64,000 nucleotides of DNA. It comes from Catenaria anguillulae PL171. Lineage: Eukaryota > Blastocladiomycota > Blastocladiomycetes > Blastocladiales > Catenariaceae. The notes below the pieces were generated by a model. It made no database searches. It saw nothing but the letters and a program-made list of their open reading frames with translations, and was not told where the DNA came from. Both the position numbers and the translations under genes were made by a program. This document shows, piece by piece, positions 33,333-45,300 of this stretch. The stretch is taken from positions 310,001-374,000 of the forward strand of contig MCFL01000015.1 of assembly GCA_002102555.1 (NCBI GenBank). The letters are read 5' to 3'. Each line of letters begins with the position of its first letter. Within the stretch, counting starts at the first letter, position 1.

Positions 33333-36300
33333 ATGTCTTTACCGCTCCACACATCTCCCTCCGACTCAGATCTGGTCGGCCTCGAGGCCGTGCCTCTCTC
33401 TGATGGCTCCAGTTCTGGTCAGAGCTCGACCGCGGCCAGTGCCCTCACGTCGCCAGAGATGGATGTACGAACTGTTACTCCCGTCGAGGCGGTTGGCGGT
33501 CCATCTGATCAGGTTGGATCCGCTCCGCCATCACCCGGCAGACAAGAACGTCGCGATGCCGTGCTGGCTCAGCTGCTCGCAAGAGGCGTGGATTTTGATA
33601 CGGCTCAAACCGCGCTGGCGTGTACAGGCGGTGATTCATTGGATGCAGCGCTTGCCTTCTTGACGGTTCGATTTCGTTGTCTCATTCACGGAGGGAGAGG
33701 TCGCCCAGACAAATGACTGAACCGGCATCAACCATGTCGTGTAGGAGCAACAATTGGCACTTGGTGGACCACCCGCCACCTCAACTGCGGAAATTCCGAG
33801 TGCGCCACAGCCAGATGCACCATCTACACTCACCGAAATCCCGATACCCGAGCCCGCGCCTCCGTCTCCTCCACTTCCCCGCCGAATCAAGTCCATTCTC
33901 AAGACGTCCCCCAACGGCAGCAATCCAAACAATTCGCCATTCTTTGCTTTCCAGCAAAACAGTTCCAACGGCAACACGTCGTCCGGCGTCTTCTCATCTG
34001 CATTCGCGGCCGCTTCGTCGACACTCGGCTCCAAAACCTCGGAATGGCTCAAACGCAATCTGTCCATTGACGTGCAAGTCGCAGCAGCCAACCTGTCAAC
34101 ATCCATTCGCAACTTGCTTCCTCCCACGTCACCGCCGGGCCTCGAGGAAATGGACGCTGCACTCGGCCATTTGCCTGTCAACTTCGACCCAACCTTGGCC
34201 TCGGCCAAGGATATCCCGGCCGTGTGGCTCACGGTTGCCGCAGACCAAGACTCGCGTATACCGCCTCTCTCGTCGAGTTGCGTCTTGTATGATGCAGTGG
34301 ACCGGCGATGGACGCGGCACTTGTTACGTCGGCAGCGCCTCGCCAAGGAACGGCGGCTCAAGAGTGGCCGCAATTCGCCACCCACCGTCGTCAGCAACGC
34401 ATATGCCCCTACTTCCTCTACGGCCGCGACCACACCAGAATCTACACCAGCTCCATCCATTTCTGCCGCTCCTACCACATCGTCATCATCCAACTACTCC
34501 CCTGTCCGAACGACCGCCGACTCGGACAATGACGACCACCCGCTCTATGGTGCCGACGACGACGATTCGTCCTGCGACTCGGAGGTCGGCGCAAAAGGCC
34601 GCACCGACCCGTACGATCCACTACTCCCAGGATACTCCAACACCAAACGCGTCCGCTTTGTTCTGCCCGCCGACTCGCTTGCATCCTCGCCACCCATGCG
34701 CAACGGCGTCGTCACAACGCCCACAACACATCCAAGAACGGTTGCGCCCACTGATCATCCGCTCAACGGCACAGAAATGGTGGTTGTGGAGCCCGAGGTC
34801 ATGGGCGCGGCCAAGGGTCTGTATTCTGCACGCGAGGTCGTGCAGGCATACGTTGCGGCATGCACGGATCGGCGCACGCGGCCACTCAAGGCCGTCATGG
34901 ACGCATTCCTGCCGCATTTGCAAGCAGCCGCGGGCATGGCCGGATCAAGCCGAAGTGCAGCCGTGACCATGACGGGATCCACGACGCCCGCCTCGCTTGT
35001 GATTGAAAACATGCATTTGCGCCGCCAGGACTTGATTGCTCTTGGGTCCGTGCTGGAGCTCGAGTTTGGGTTGTTGGATCTGCGCTTGACCAATGTGTCG
35101 CTGACCAACGATTTGGCGAGGTATTTGCTTGCCTTATTGTACCGGGTGGATTCCTGTCCGAGCTTGTCGCTCGCGGACAACCCAGATCTCATGCGGCCAA
35201 TGCCGGTACCCGGCAGCCTGGCGCCGTACTTGGAACAGGAGCGCCATCGGCAGCAACTAGCCCAACAACAGCAGCAAGAACAACAACGGCTCCAGCAACA
35301 GCAACAGCAGCAGCAGCAGCAGCAGGCATCCCAACCCCAACAGAGCGGAGCTGCCGCCGTTCCAGATCCAGTTCCGGCCATGGCTGTCGGCCCGACTGCC
35401 TCGTTTACGGCAATCACAAACACCATTCGCCGGCGCTCGAGTATGGCAAGCTTTTCCGGCCTATTCAGCGGCAACTCGACCGCCGCCAGCCCCGCATCGT
35501 CCGCCCCATCTACGCCCACCACGCCGCAAACGCCACAACCGACACCTGTCACTGCGCCAACTCTGCCATCCCTCGACCAACTCCCCTTCCCGCCACTCTT
35601 GGCCCCATTCCCTTCCACGATTGCAGCATACATTCAACGCTCGGTCGCCTTGCGCTCGCTTGATCTCTCGGGCATCCCGCTCGGCTCGGGCTGGGCCGAC
35701 CTGCGCCCGCTTGCTCGCGCCTTGCGCGATGGGCCCGACGGACTCGGCGCCACGCTGCAAATCCTCACACTTGATAGGTGCAAACTGACGACGGCCGCCT
35801 TGTCGCAGCTGTGTCCGGCCATCCGCCAGTCAAACCTGTCGAGCGTGAGTTTGCGGAGCAATTGCATTGACCCGATGGGTGCCGCGGCCATTGCCGGGAT
35901 GCTCATTCCGTCGACGGATCCTGATGCGCGGTTGACGGCGAGGTACGACCCGCTGTGGCGCGATGTGGTCATGGGTAAGCGCCCGCGCGGCGTCGTGGTC
36001 CTGGACTTGTCAGACAACTCTATCAAGTCAGGTGTCAAGGTCTTGGGCGAGGCGTTGGCGAAATGCGTACATGTTAAGCACTTGTTGTTGGGAAATAATG
36101 CGATTCAGGGTGGATCTTTTGCTGCATTCTGCCGGTCAATGGTACGCGTCCTGTTTTGATTCTCAACCAGGCATGCTCACAGTTCTTTTCCCTGTGCTGA
36201 ATAGTCATGCAATATTTCTATTGAGCTCCTCGACCTCTCACTCAACACCTTTTCCGCCGACAAGGAAGACGTGGCTGCCATGTCAGAACTCGCCAACTGG

Positions 36301-37286
36301 CTTGGCCAGCGGCCAGACGTGCCACCTGCTACCACCGCCATGTCCGCCGCAATCCTATCCGGCTCGCCCTCGTCAGACCCAGCCAATGCCGTCCCGACCA
36401 AGGTCGGCCCTTCTTGCCCGCTCAAATGCCTGTCACTCGCCAAATGCACGCTCAGCAACCCGGCACTGATTGCCTTATCCAACGGGCTCGTGCGCAACAC
36501 CACGCTCGAGCGGCTCAATGTTGCCGCCAACGACGCACATCTCGGTGCTTATATGGCCCTCGCACACGCGCTGCTGGCACACCCTCGCATCACGCGCGTG
36601 GAACTCGGCCCGCCGCCGAGCGAGATGGAGGTGGACAAGACGAGCTACGTGAGGGAACTGGCAAGGATCTGTCAACGCAACGAGCAGCTGTTGGCGCGCG
36701 AGACGCAGTTTGGTGCCATGAAGGACGCATTGGATCGTGCATGGGCCGTGGTGCGTGGATTGGCCATTGCCAAAGGGCAGGTGATTGATGCCGAGGGCCA
36801 GCTCGTTGGGTTGGCGAGTTCATCTGTTGCTCCACCTGCAGAGGCAAGTGGGACGCCGCCGATAATGGTGTCGGATGAGTCGTTGGCGAGCGACGAGTCG
36901 GGCACCACCGCGGTTGCGTCGTTAAATCCGCCGCCTTTGGCAGAGTCTGCGGCCGAGGAGTCGTTGAGGGTATCTGCGCGGAGCGAGTCGTTACAGGTGC
37001 CCAAGGACTCGTTGCCGCGCGGGCCGTCGCCGCCGCCCAGGCACGGCGTGTCTGAGGACAAGATCCGGGCCATGATTGACAAGTGCCTCGAATTTCGTGT
37101 GACATTGAACGAGTACATTATGAGTCAAGAAGAGTGCGATCCACGGTTCATGGGTTCGTTTTCGTTTTTTTCTTCTCTTTCCCTTTTGTCTGCACTCGAC
37201 TCTGACCTTGAAGTTGGCATGGCATTTGTCTAGATCAAGTGCTTCATTGGAACGATGTTTTCACTGAGCTTCTCGCTCGCTCATGA
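33333..37286 (+). CDS. PPP1R37-like LRR regulator of protein phosphatase 1 with N-terminal UBA domain
   Basis: Model: join(33333..33665, 33745..36141, 36205..37153, 37234..37286), 1243 residues. A UBA-like three-helix domain lies at about 70-111 (RRDAVLAQLLARGVDFDTAQ, then GGDSLDAALAFL). Two PP1-docking motifs follow in the usual order: SILK at 161-164 and KRVRF at 412-416. A PPP1R37-type segment (EVVQAYVAACTDRR) precedes RNI-type leucine-rich repeats (LRSLDLSGIPLG, LQILTLDRCKLT, LSSVSLRSNCI, VVLDLSDNSIKSG, LKHLLLGNNAIQGG-like, LKCLSLAKCTLSN). The LRRs are interrupted by a poly-Gln and Pro/Ser-rich insert. Human PPP1R37 inhibits PP1. The fused UBA domain is not a feature I know for that family and suggests ubiquitin binding. 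Without the last intron the frame would end at 37233 instead. Confidence 0.82.
35293..35325 (+). repeat. CAG/CAA tract encoding poly-Gln
   Basis: A mostly pure CAG run interrupted by CAA codons, in the PPP1R37-like gene; it encodes an uninterrupted Gln run flanked by further Gln-rich sequence. Confidence 0.9.
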
Positions 37287-37826
37287 CGACAATCTTGTGA
37301 CGCGGGATACATATGTTGAAGCCAATTCCCAACACGGCCTTTTGTCCCTTCATGATATCATACCTTTCGTTGAATTTATTTTCTGCTTTCCTTTTCACTC
37401 TTCATTAATTTTATTCATAGTCTCATCATACAGGAATCTCAATACACCCTCTCTCCATGGAGCAGCCACGATTCTCGTGTCTCACGCTTCAACTATTCCT
37501 CCTGTTGACCCCTGATCTGCTGTTCTTTTGACGGCGACCTGACCCCTTGACCTCACTTCTTTGAAACCACGACATGCTGATGGCCGTCCTTGCATGAGGT
37601 GGCTCGACTCTGGTCGGCATTTCCTTTCTCTGTTTCACCAGTCGATACCCTCGAGTTCCCATTGTCATTCTGTTCCACTTGGAATCTCGTTGTATGTCCC
37701 CACCATTCTTCAAATTGAGTCTTACACTGCCGTAGCAAAACCACCTCTTCTAACCGCCGCCAAGATTCCGTCCACAACTTCTTCCACTAATTCCGTCGCC
37801 CGGCTGCTGGACTTGCTGATTGGCGC
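37287..37826. other. intergenic, no gene seen
   Basis: T/C-rich stretch after the LRR gene; possible long 5' leader of the following uncertain gene. Confidence 0.4.
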
Positions 37827-38798
37827 TTGCTTGCCGTCCTCGTCCTCCCACCATCAGCCTGGTGTGTCTTTCGCTCACGCGTTTCTTGCTCTATCCTTGT
37901 AGCGTGCCTGACATTGTTTTCGACTTATTCCTGTCGCACACTGCTAGCGATCCATCCAACTCCAACCGACCATTCACCTCCTCGCCGCTCACGTGTGGTC
38001 CAATTCCCAAGTCCTCAAGATTCTGGCAACGGCCAATCGCTCTTCTCTTCTTCCCAGTCGTCCTCGTCTTCTTTGCTTGGATCCAGCGCTGCCAAGCTCA
38101 AGAATCTTGCCTCAAGCCTCACTCAATCCTTTCCGCCTGCATCGTTGCGACGTCAACACGACCGCCATCCCGACACCCCCCGCCACCAAAGGCAAGTTGC
38201 AGCAGCCTACTTGCAATCGCCGCTCAAGTTCCGCCGCCGGTCCGGATTCGTACCTCCGGGCAAACTCGATTGGATTCCTGCCAGCACAAGTTCCACGGTG
38301 GACCTTGACGCATCGGTCGCTGGATCCTTGCCGCTTTCGTCAAGTTCTGCATCGTCAAGTGTTGTTCGCACTCGTGGGTTATCGCTTGCCGGCTCGCGCA
38401 TTCAAGAAGAAAGTGGGGAAGACGACGCCGAAGAGGAAGTAGACGAGTGCACATCGAGTCAAGGAAGCTCATCATTGGGAACCATCGCCACGTCAATCGA
38501 TTCGGTGGTGATTGATCCAGCTTCAGTCTCGTGGCCATATCCAAGCGTACTGTTGACAAGGTCGACGGCAAAGAACCACAACAAGAAGCAGAGCTCATTC
38601 AACCATCCAAGATCATCGCAGCCGTTTCGCGCAGTCGGTCTCCTGTCTCACACGCACGGGTTAAAAATGTCGCCTGGTACTCAAGGTCAATCAGCTGGCT
38701 CTGGTTCGTTCGATGCTTTTTTTCAACTTGCTTGTCTTTTGCCTCCATCGCCCTCCTCCTTCCCACAATTTTGCCGAGATGTTCCTTTCGCTGCATAG
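37827..38798 (+). CDS. uncertain Ser-rich acidic protein, exon structure unresolved
   Basis: From about 38010 to 38690 one frame has codon usage and composition typical of disordered fungal proteins (KLKNLASSLTQSFPPASLRR; GFVPPGKLDWIPAS; an EESGEDDAEEEVDE acidic run). I recognise no domain. The part upstream of 38000 reads like pyrimidine-rich leader, so the true start may be later or in another exon. A GTTCGT donor-like site at about 38704 and several downstream acceptors up to 38920 leave the 3' structure open. An additional frame with protein-like content exists at 38530-38660. Function unknown; treat the coordinates as a hint of a gene, not a model. Confidence 0.35.
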   Translation: MLAVLVLPPSAWCVFRSRVSCSILVACLTLFSTYSCRTLLAIHPTPTDHSPPRRSRVVQFPSPQDSGNGQSLFSSSQSSSSSLLGSSAAKLKNLASSLTQSFPPASLRRQHDRHPDTPRHQRQVAAAYLQSPLKFRRRSGFVPPGKLDWIPASTSSTVDLDASVAGSLPLSSSSASSSVVRTRGLSLAGSRIQEESGEDDAEEEVDECTSSQGSSSLGTIATSIDSVVIDPASVSWPYPSVLLTRSTAKNHNKKQSSFNHPRSSQPFRAVGLLSHTHGLKMSPGTQGQSAGSGSFDAFFQLACLLPPSPSSFPQFCRDVPFAA

Positions 38799-39788
38799 AC
38801 CGAGCGCGTGGAAACGGTCCAACTTGGAGCAGAGCCAGATGGGCGCGTGTGATCAGCAAGCTCACGTGCATCAATTGATCATTATCGTGTCCAAACTTGT
38901 GGGGCGGTTTCTTTGCATCACCAGTTGCTGCGATTGGATGACTCCAACCTCATTGCTCATCTTTTCTTTCCTCCGCCTGTGCCTGTGTCTCTGCCATGCC
39001 AATTTTTTTCTCGTTGGATCGTGCCAAGCCTGGCGCCGCTGTGTGGCCATGGAATCGAGCACGACTTTGACAACGGGTTTGCTCAATTGGATTCTGCGGT
39101 GGCGGCAAGGAGCCAACCTTTGATAAAGCGCAGAGTGGAGTGAACGCTGTTGATCCGCCCACACCTGCCTCCCCTGTTTTTTTGTCGGTGACTGTCTCGC
39201 GCCGCTTCCCACTCTCTTCCCCCCTCCTCATTGTTAATTCCACGATCCCACAACCACCCAAAGCGACTGCCGCCGACCTGCAAAGATGACCATGCAATGC
39301 ACGTATACACTTTTGCCCACTCGGCCATCGAATCCGAGGTCACACGCACACACCGCAGACGGCCGCCCCCCTCCAAGCGGTTTTTCACCCAACTTGACTT
39401 GATTTCATTTCGCATCGCCAACCCCTTTTTTTCGCTTCTTGATGCTTGATCGCTGCCTTCAAGACTCGCGCATGCACGCACACTTGCGCACCAGGGCCGG
39501 GTGCATTCAGCCGCTTATTCATTCGGCTGATAACGGCCGCACGGCCGGTAGTGATGTGATGTGCTCGCTTTCTCTTTCTCGCTTATTGCCAACCGTCGTC
39601 TCTTCCGTCTCGCGTGACCCGCAACCCCCTGGTCATTTTTCATTTTCATTTGCAGTCCTTTCCCTCATCTCTGTCCTGATCTTGCCACTGAGTGTGCTTG
39701 TCGTGTGTACAAATACTGACCCTCTCCCCTCTGTTTCTCTGATTGCACAACGTGACTATCCGTACCTTGACCACCCACCATTTGATCT
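38799..39788. other. unassigned region upstream of HMG-CoA synthase
   Basis: May contain late exons of the preceding uncertain gene (38770-39143) and the promoter and pyrimidine-rich leader of HMG-CoA synthase. Nothing firmly supported. Confidence 0.35.
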
Positions 39789-41491
39789 ATGACAGCCATG
39801 CTTGCCACCGCCATTCCTCGCGCTCCCGCTACCGCCGCCAACGGCGCCTCCAACGGCGCCGGATCGCACTACCCGCAGAACGTGGGCATTCTCGCCATGG
39901 AAATCTACTTTCCGCGTCGTGTACGTGGTGGATTCCCCGCCATGTCCTGCGTGACTGATCGTACTCGGAGCTGACCCCGTATTGTGTTTGTATGTTGAAC
40001 CCTGCTGGCGCTACAGTGCATTGATCAACAAGACTTGGGTACGTCGTTGCTGTTGCTGGTGTCTCGTGCGGTCGCTGTTCGTTTGCCTTACTTGCTGACA
40101 TTGAGCTTCGTATCCTTGTGTACACAAAAACAGAAAAGCACGATGGCGTGTCGGCTGGCAAGTACACGATTGGTTTGGGCCAAACCCAAATGGCGTTTGT
40201 TGACGACCGTGAGGATATCAACTCCATTTCCCTGACCGGTTCGTCCCTTGCGCACTGTCCGCTCACCTTGTGACTGGATGCACGTGCTGATCCGTCGTAT
40301 TCCTTAACAGTCGTCCGCAACCTCATGGACAAGTACAACATCTCGTACACGGACATTGGCCGCCTCGAAGTCGGCACCGAAACCATCATTGACAAGTCAA
40401 AGTCGGTCAAGACGCACTTGATGGACCTGTTTGCCGCACACGGCAACACGTCCATCGAAGGCATTGCCACGACCAACGCCTGCTACGGCGGCACGTCTGC
40501 CCTGTTTAATGCGGTCCAATGGATGGAATCGTCGTACTGGGACGGCCGGTACGCCATTGTTGTGGCAGGCGACATTGCCATTTACGCCTCTGGGTCGGCA
40601 CGCCCAACGTCCGGCGTGGGCACTACGGCCATGTTGATTGGTCCGAATGCGCCGCTCGTCATGGAACGTGGGCTCCGTGGCACGCACATGGAAAACGTGT
40701 ACGATTTCTACAAGCCCAACCTGTCGTCCGAGTTCCCCGAGGTCGATGGCCCGCAGTCGGTTGTGTGCTACATGCGCGCCGTCGACAAGTGCTATGAGTA
40801 CTACCAGGGCAAGCTGGCACAGCACAATGCCAACCACGTCCACCAGCCGCTCATGGACGTTGCCGATTTCGCCGTGTTCCACTCGCCTTATGCCAAGATT
40901 GTGCAAAAGGCCGCCGGCCGCCTCTTCCTCAACGACTACTTGCGGTTCCCGGACTCGCCTCGGTTCGCCAACGTCCCCGAACAACTCAAGTCGACCAAGC
41001 TCGAGGATTCCTACTTTGACAAGGACGTGGAGAAGGCGTTTGTTGCCGTTTCCAAGCAATTCTTTGCCGAGCGCACCGAGCCGTCGCTCTTGACGTGCAA
41101 GATGATTGGCAACATGTACTGCGGCTCCCTGTACGGGTCGCTCTTGTCGCTGCTGTCGGTGACGCCCGAGCAAGACTTGCTGGGCAAGCGCATTCTCATG
41201 TTTTCGTATGGCTCGGGCCTCGCCTCGTCCATGTTTTCGCTGCGTGTTGCCGCCCCCGTGGGCCACATTGTCAAGACGACCGATGTGGTCAACCGGCTCA
41301 AGGCGCGCACCGTGCTGTCGCCCAAGGTGTTTGAGGAGGTGATGGAGTTGCGCGAGCGCGAGCACAATGCCAAGGAGTATGTGCCCACGGGCGACCTGGT
41401 CAATGGCTTGTTTGACGGCACCTATTACTTGACGGGCATTGACGCAAAGTTCCGCCGCACATATGCACGCAAGGAGCCCGCGTCGGCGTGA
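39789..41491 (+). CDS. ERG13: hydroxymethylglutaryl-CoA synthase
   Basis: Model: join(39789..39920, 40017..40038, 40134..40238, 40311..41491), 479 residues; exon 2 is only 22 nt. It condenses acetyl-CoA with acetoacetyl-CoA to HMG-CoA, the committed entry to the mevalonate pathway. Catalytic residues are present: Glu110 (RLEVGTE), nucleophile Cys144 (TTNACYGGT) and His in FHSPYAK; the Glu-Cys spacing of 34 equals that of the animal enzyme. Further family blocks: [32 protein letters not shown] and [17 protein letters not shown]. No targeting peptide of mitochondrial type is evident, fitting the cytosolic sterol-pathway enzyme. All splice junctions are canonical GT-AG. Confidence 0.96.
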
Positions 41492-42328
41492 GCACTTTGG
41501 CTGGCTGAGTCATGGTGCGAGTAGATTGCTTGTGATTCCTTTTTTTTTTTCATTGCCTTTGTGAAACTTTGTCTTGCTCCGTTTCCCTCTTCTCTTTTGC
41601 TCGTCTTCCTGGTCCTATTGTTATCATATCGCTCATTAATTGCCCTACTTTTGCAAAGAGTTTCTTTACGCACTGTGAATGCAAATGATTCTTCGGATTG
41701 CTCTTGCATTGTATTCGAATATGTACATGACTTCGTTGGTCAGGAGCCTGGCGCACCACGGATATTTATGCTGCTGGATCAATCAATGCCTGGTGGAAAT
41801 CATGCAGAGTGGAGGACTTGTGGAAACGAGGAACGAGGAACAGCAAAAAAACAGCGAGGGACCAATCATGTAGAATGATGAATGATAGCATGCAAACGAG
41901 GAAAATGGTTGTGCGGGAGGCGTGGAAGCAAGCGACAAGAAGCAAACCAACGGCAAAAAGCAACATACGTGGAATACCTTGAAAAATGACAAACAAGGAT
42001 GGCAAAGGTATTGTCAGGGAAAGATCGACACAGAAACACACATATATGGCCGGGGCGGAATGATAATGGAGGTGGTCGGAAAACCTTGTTGGAAACATGG
42101 GAATGAAGGCCATGGAAGAGAAAGAAAGAAAATGCAATCACCAGTATCATCTGTTAGGGGCGGGGAATGACTTTTCTGATGGCAGATATGCAAGAAAACA
42201 GCAGCTCGGCAAAGCTGGGACGGAACGATTGGCCACGAGGAAACACTGGAGTGTGTGGGTGGTGTGGGTCCAGGGGCGGATGGGAATGACGCGAATCACA
42301 CAAGATGGACGAAAATGGTCACCAATCG
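41492..42328. other. convergent 3' intergenic region
   Basis: A long T tract at about 41539-41550 follows the HMG-CoA synthase stop. No gene seen; the 3' ends of HMG-CoA synthase and the histidine kinase meet here. Confidence 0.5.
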
Positions 42329-45300
42329 CTACTCCACAACCGCGGTACCAGAGGCGGGCGGCCGAGCGCTCATGCGTTGGCACATGGCGCTTTGCAGGGT
42401 GCGGATCACGGTATCCTTCTTGATGGGCTTTGAAATGAAATCGTTCATTCTGTTTGGGGGAGGAGGGAATGTCACTGGCAATTGGTTGGGAGCGGAACAA
42501 TGCAAGGTGACGAGAGCGATACGTACCCTGCCTTCAAGCACGCGCTTCTTTCCTCTGGCAACGCCGACGCCGTCATGGCGCAAACCCAATGCACGGCCGC
42601 CGCCGAACCTGTGGCTGTACGCTCCCGTTCGCGAAGTAGCCGGGTTGCTTCAAGGCCGTCCTGTGCACGTCCAAACGTCAGTGTCACTCCGACATATCAG
42701 GTGCATGAACTACAACAATATAAGTGGGTGTACCATCGTGGGCATGGATACATCCATAAACACCACGTCATATTGCTTGCTCGCCAACAACTCCAACGCC
42801 TCGCGCCCATTTGTCGCCGTCGAAATGTGTCCCCGGTGGCCTGCAGACGAAATCACTTTGACGGCCACCTTGAGATTGATTGGGTTGTCGTCCACAACCA
42901 GCACGGATTGCACCTGCCAGTCCAGGGCTGGATCGTCCATAGCCAGCACCGCAGCGGGTGTAATGGGTCCCAATCCAGGCGACGGGTGCGCTTGCAAATG
43001 CCCGCCCTCGGGTGTCGACATGCGTCCAATTGTCTGTGCGCTGGCAATTGCGTGTGCATTCACCGACCCGACAAGCGGCGGCGAGTCAAACGACTTTTCA
43101 TTTGTCAAGCGCTTGTTTTGGACTTGGTTGTTGGTGCCGGAACCGGCGCCGCCGCTCATGGACGAGAACGGGTTGGGTTCCCCCGATCCGGTAGCCTGTG
43201 GCCAGCCGCTGGCGCTCGCAGTGACAGCACGAACCAGCGCGCGGTACAGGGCGGCAAATTTGACGGGCTTGCGCACAATCACATTGGCCATGGGCACCTG
43301 CTCGGGATCTTGCTCGGGCTCGCAACATCCGACGGGCACGACGGGCGAGCGCACCGAAGAAATGGAGAGTACCGGTGCCACTTCGCGGAGCGCGGCAAGT
43401 TCGCGGGCAAAGGCGACGGCTTGCGGCGTCGATTCGCGCATTTCAGGACTGGTCAGGGATCCACGACGAGCAAGCGAGTGACCGTTGGGAGCTGCGCTCG
43501 AGAATGGGTCCACCACGAGGAAAACCATGCGCAGCGGGGCGTTGCTACCTGCCAGTGTCCGTAAACGTTGAGCAGAGTGAAGCGCGTCAATGACGGTCGT
43601 GTGTGGCCAGCAGCTTCCTCCCATGGCATTCACCATGCTCGCAAGTGCGTGACGCGTGGCAGATGCGGACGGAGCGACCATGAGGACAGCAAGCGGATTG
43701 AGCGAAATGGGCGCCAACGGGCCCGAATTGTTGCTGTGCGTGGTGAGTGGGCTAATCATGGTCCCATCGCTGCTGAGCGTCGATGCGGGCGAAAGCGGAA
43801 CGAGGTCGTTATTGGCCGCTGGAGGCATTAGCAGCGAGCGGGGGGACGGTGTGAAAAGGCCAGAGACTTCATCGAGAACTGCGGGCGGGGCATCGACGTT
43901 GGCGATGGGCATGGCAGGCGCCTGCGGACCAGGCGCGCCGACCAGTGTGTCATTGGATAGTCCACCACGGAGTGATGGGGTCTTGTTGGTGAAGAGCCCA
44001 GGTCCATTGTCGTACGGGACTCGAACTGGCAATGCAAAACCAAACACGGATCCAACGCCTGGGGCCGATTGGACCCAAATCTTGCCTGCGTGTAGCTCGA
44101 CGAGCTTTGCGGAAATGGCGAGACCGAGGCCAGTGCCATGGGTGCTTGATGGCGGCGCGGATGCAAGATCGGATCCTTGGATAAATCGCTCAAACAATCG
44201 TTGAAGACCTGCATGACTGATGCCTTGACCAGAATCCACAACGTAAAAGTATAGGAACGGTGGCATGGGCTTGCGACCAGCCGATGCGGACGCTTGTGGT
44301 ACCGGTGACGGCGCGGCCGTTGAGGTTGATGGAGGCGGTGGCGGTGGAGGTGGGCCAGGTTTGTTGCCGAGCAAGGGTGAAGTGACACTGGTACCCGTCT
44401 TGAATGAGGTAACAGCAATGACTCGCTTGGTTCCGCGTGGCGGCTTGGCGGATGACGAGCTGTTGAGCGCATTGGCACTGTTGCTGCCTGTCAAGGGTCG
44501 CGTCATGCGAATGTCATCATCCACATCATCGTCGTTGTCGTCATCCATTGAAGAACTGGAAAGAAGACCCGACGACGAAGCGGACGAACCGTATTTGTTG
44601 GTCAAGTTGGAATGCATGGCAGCTGACGAGTAGGACGAGCTGGCCGGTTGGGGAGTCTTAAAGTCGGTCGGGAGCATCTCAATCACTACGGACGACCCAA
44701 AAGAAGAAAAAAAGTGTCAGGAGTATGCCCGTGTAGATGGCTCTTGGGAAACAAACGTACCCTCCGGCTCAATCTCATCAATCATGGTCGCCGGATCTTC
44801 AAAAGAAACGGCCGGCCGTGCCGCGCCCGTCACCAACGGCCCCGTAAAGTCCAAACACCGGCGATTAACCAGCTTGGTATCGTTGGCAAAGACAACGGGC
44901 TCCCTCGCAACCACCACAAAGATCTCGCCTTGCTCGGTAAACTTGGCGGCATTTGACACCAAGTTGGCCAAAATTTGTGTAATCCGCGTGCGATCACCAA
45001 ACAACTTATCGGGAATGAGTGGGTCGATAATGTAGTTGAGGGGCAAGTCGAAATGCTCGACTCTCTTTGCGATCAAATCCACACACGTCTCGACGCACGT
45101 GCGCAGCGAGAATGGAGCCGAAGACAGCGTCAGCGACCCCTGGTGCTCCAACTTTGCCAAATCCAAGATGGTATTGACCAAGTTGAGCAAGATCTGCGAC
45201 GACATCATGACGGTATCCAAGGTATCGCGAACGTCTGCCGTCAACGACGGGTCCTCGAGCAACACATCAACAAACCCAATGATGGCATTCATGGGTGTGC

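Noticed and set aside
40397-41365. 322-codon open frame on the - strand
   Set aside because: Antisense shadow of HMG-CoA synthase exon 4.
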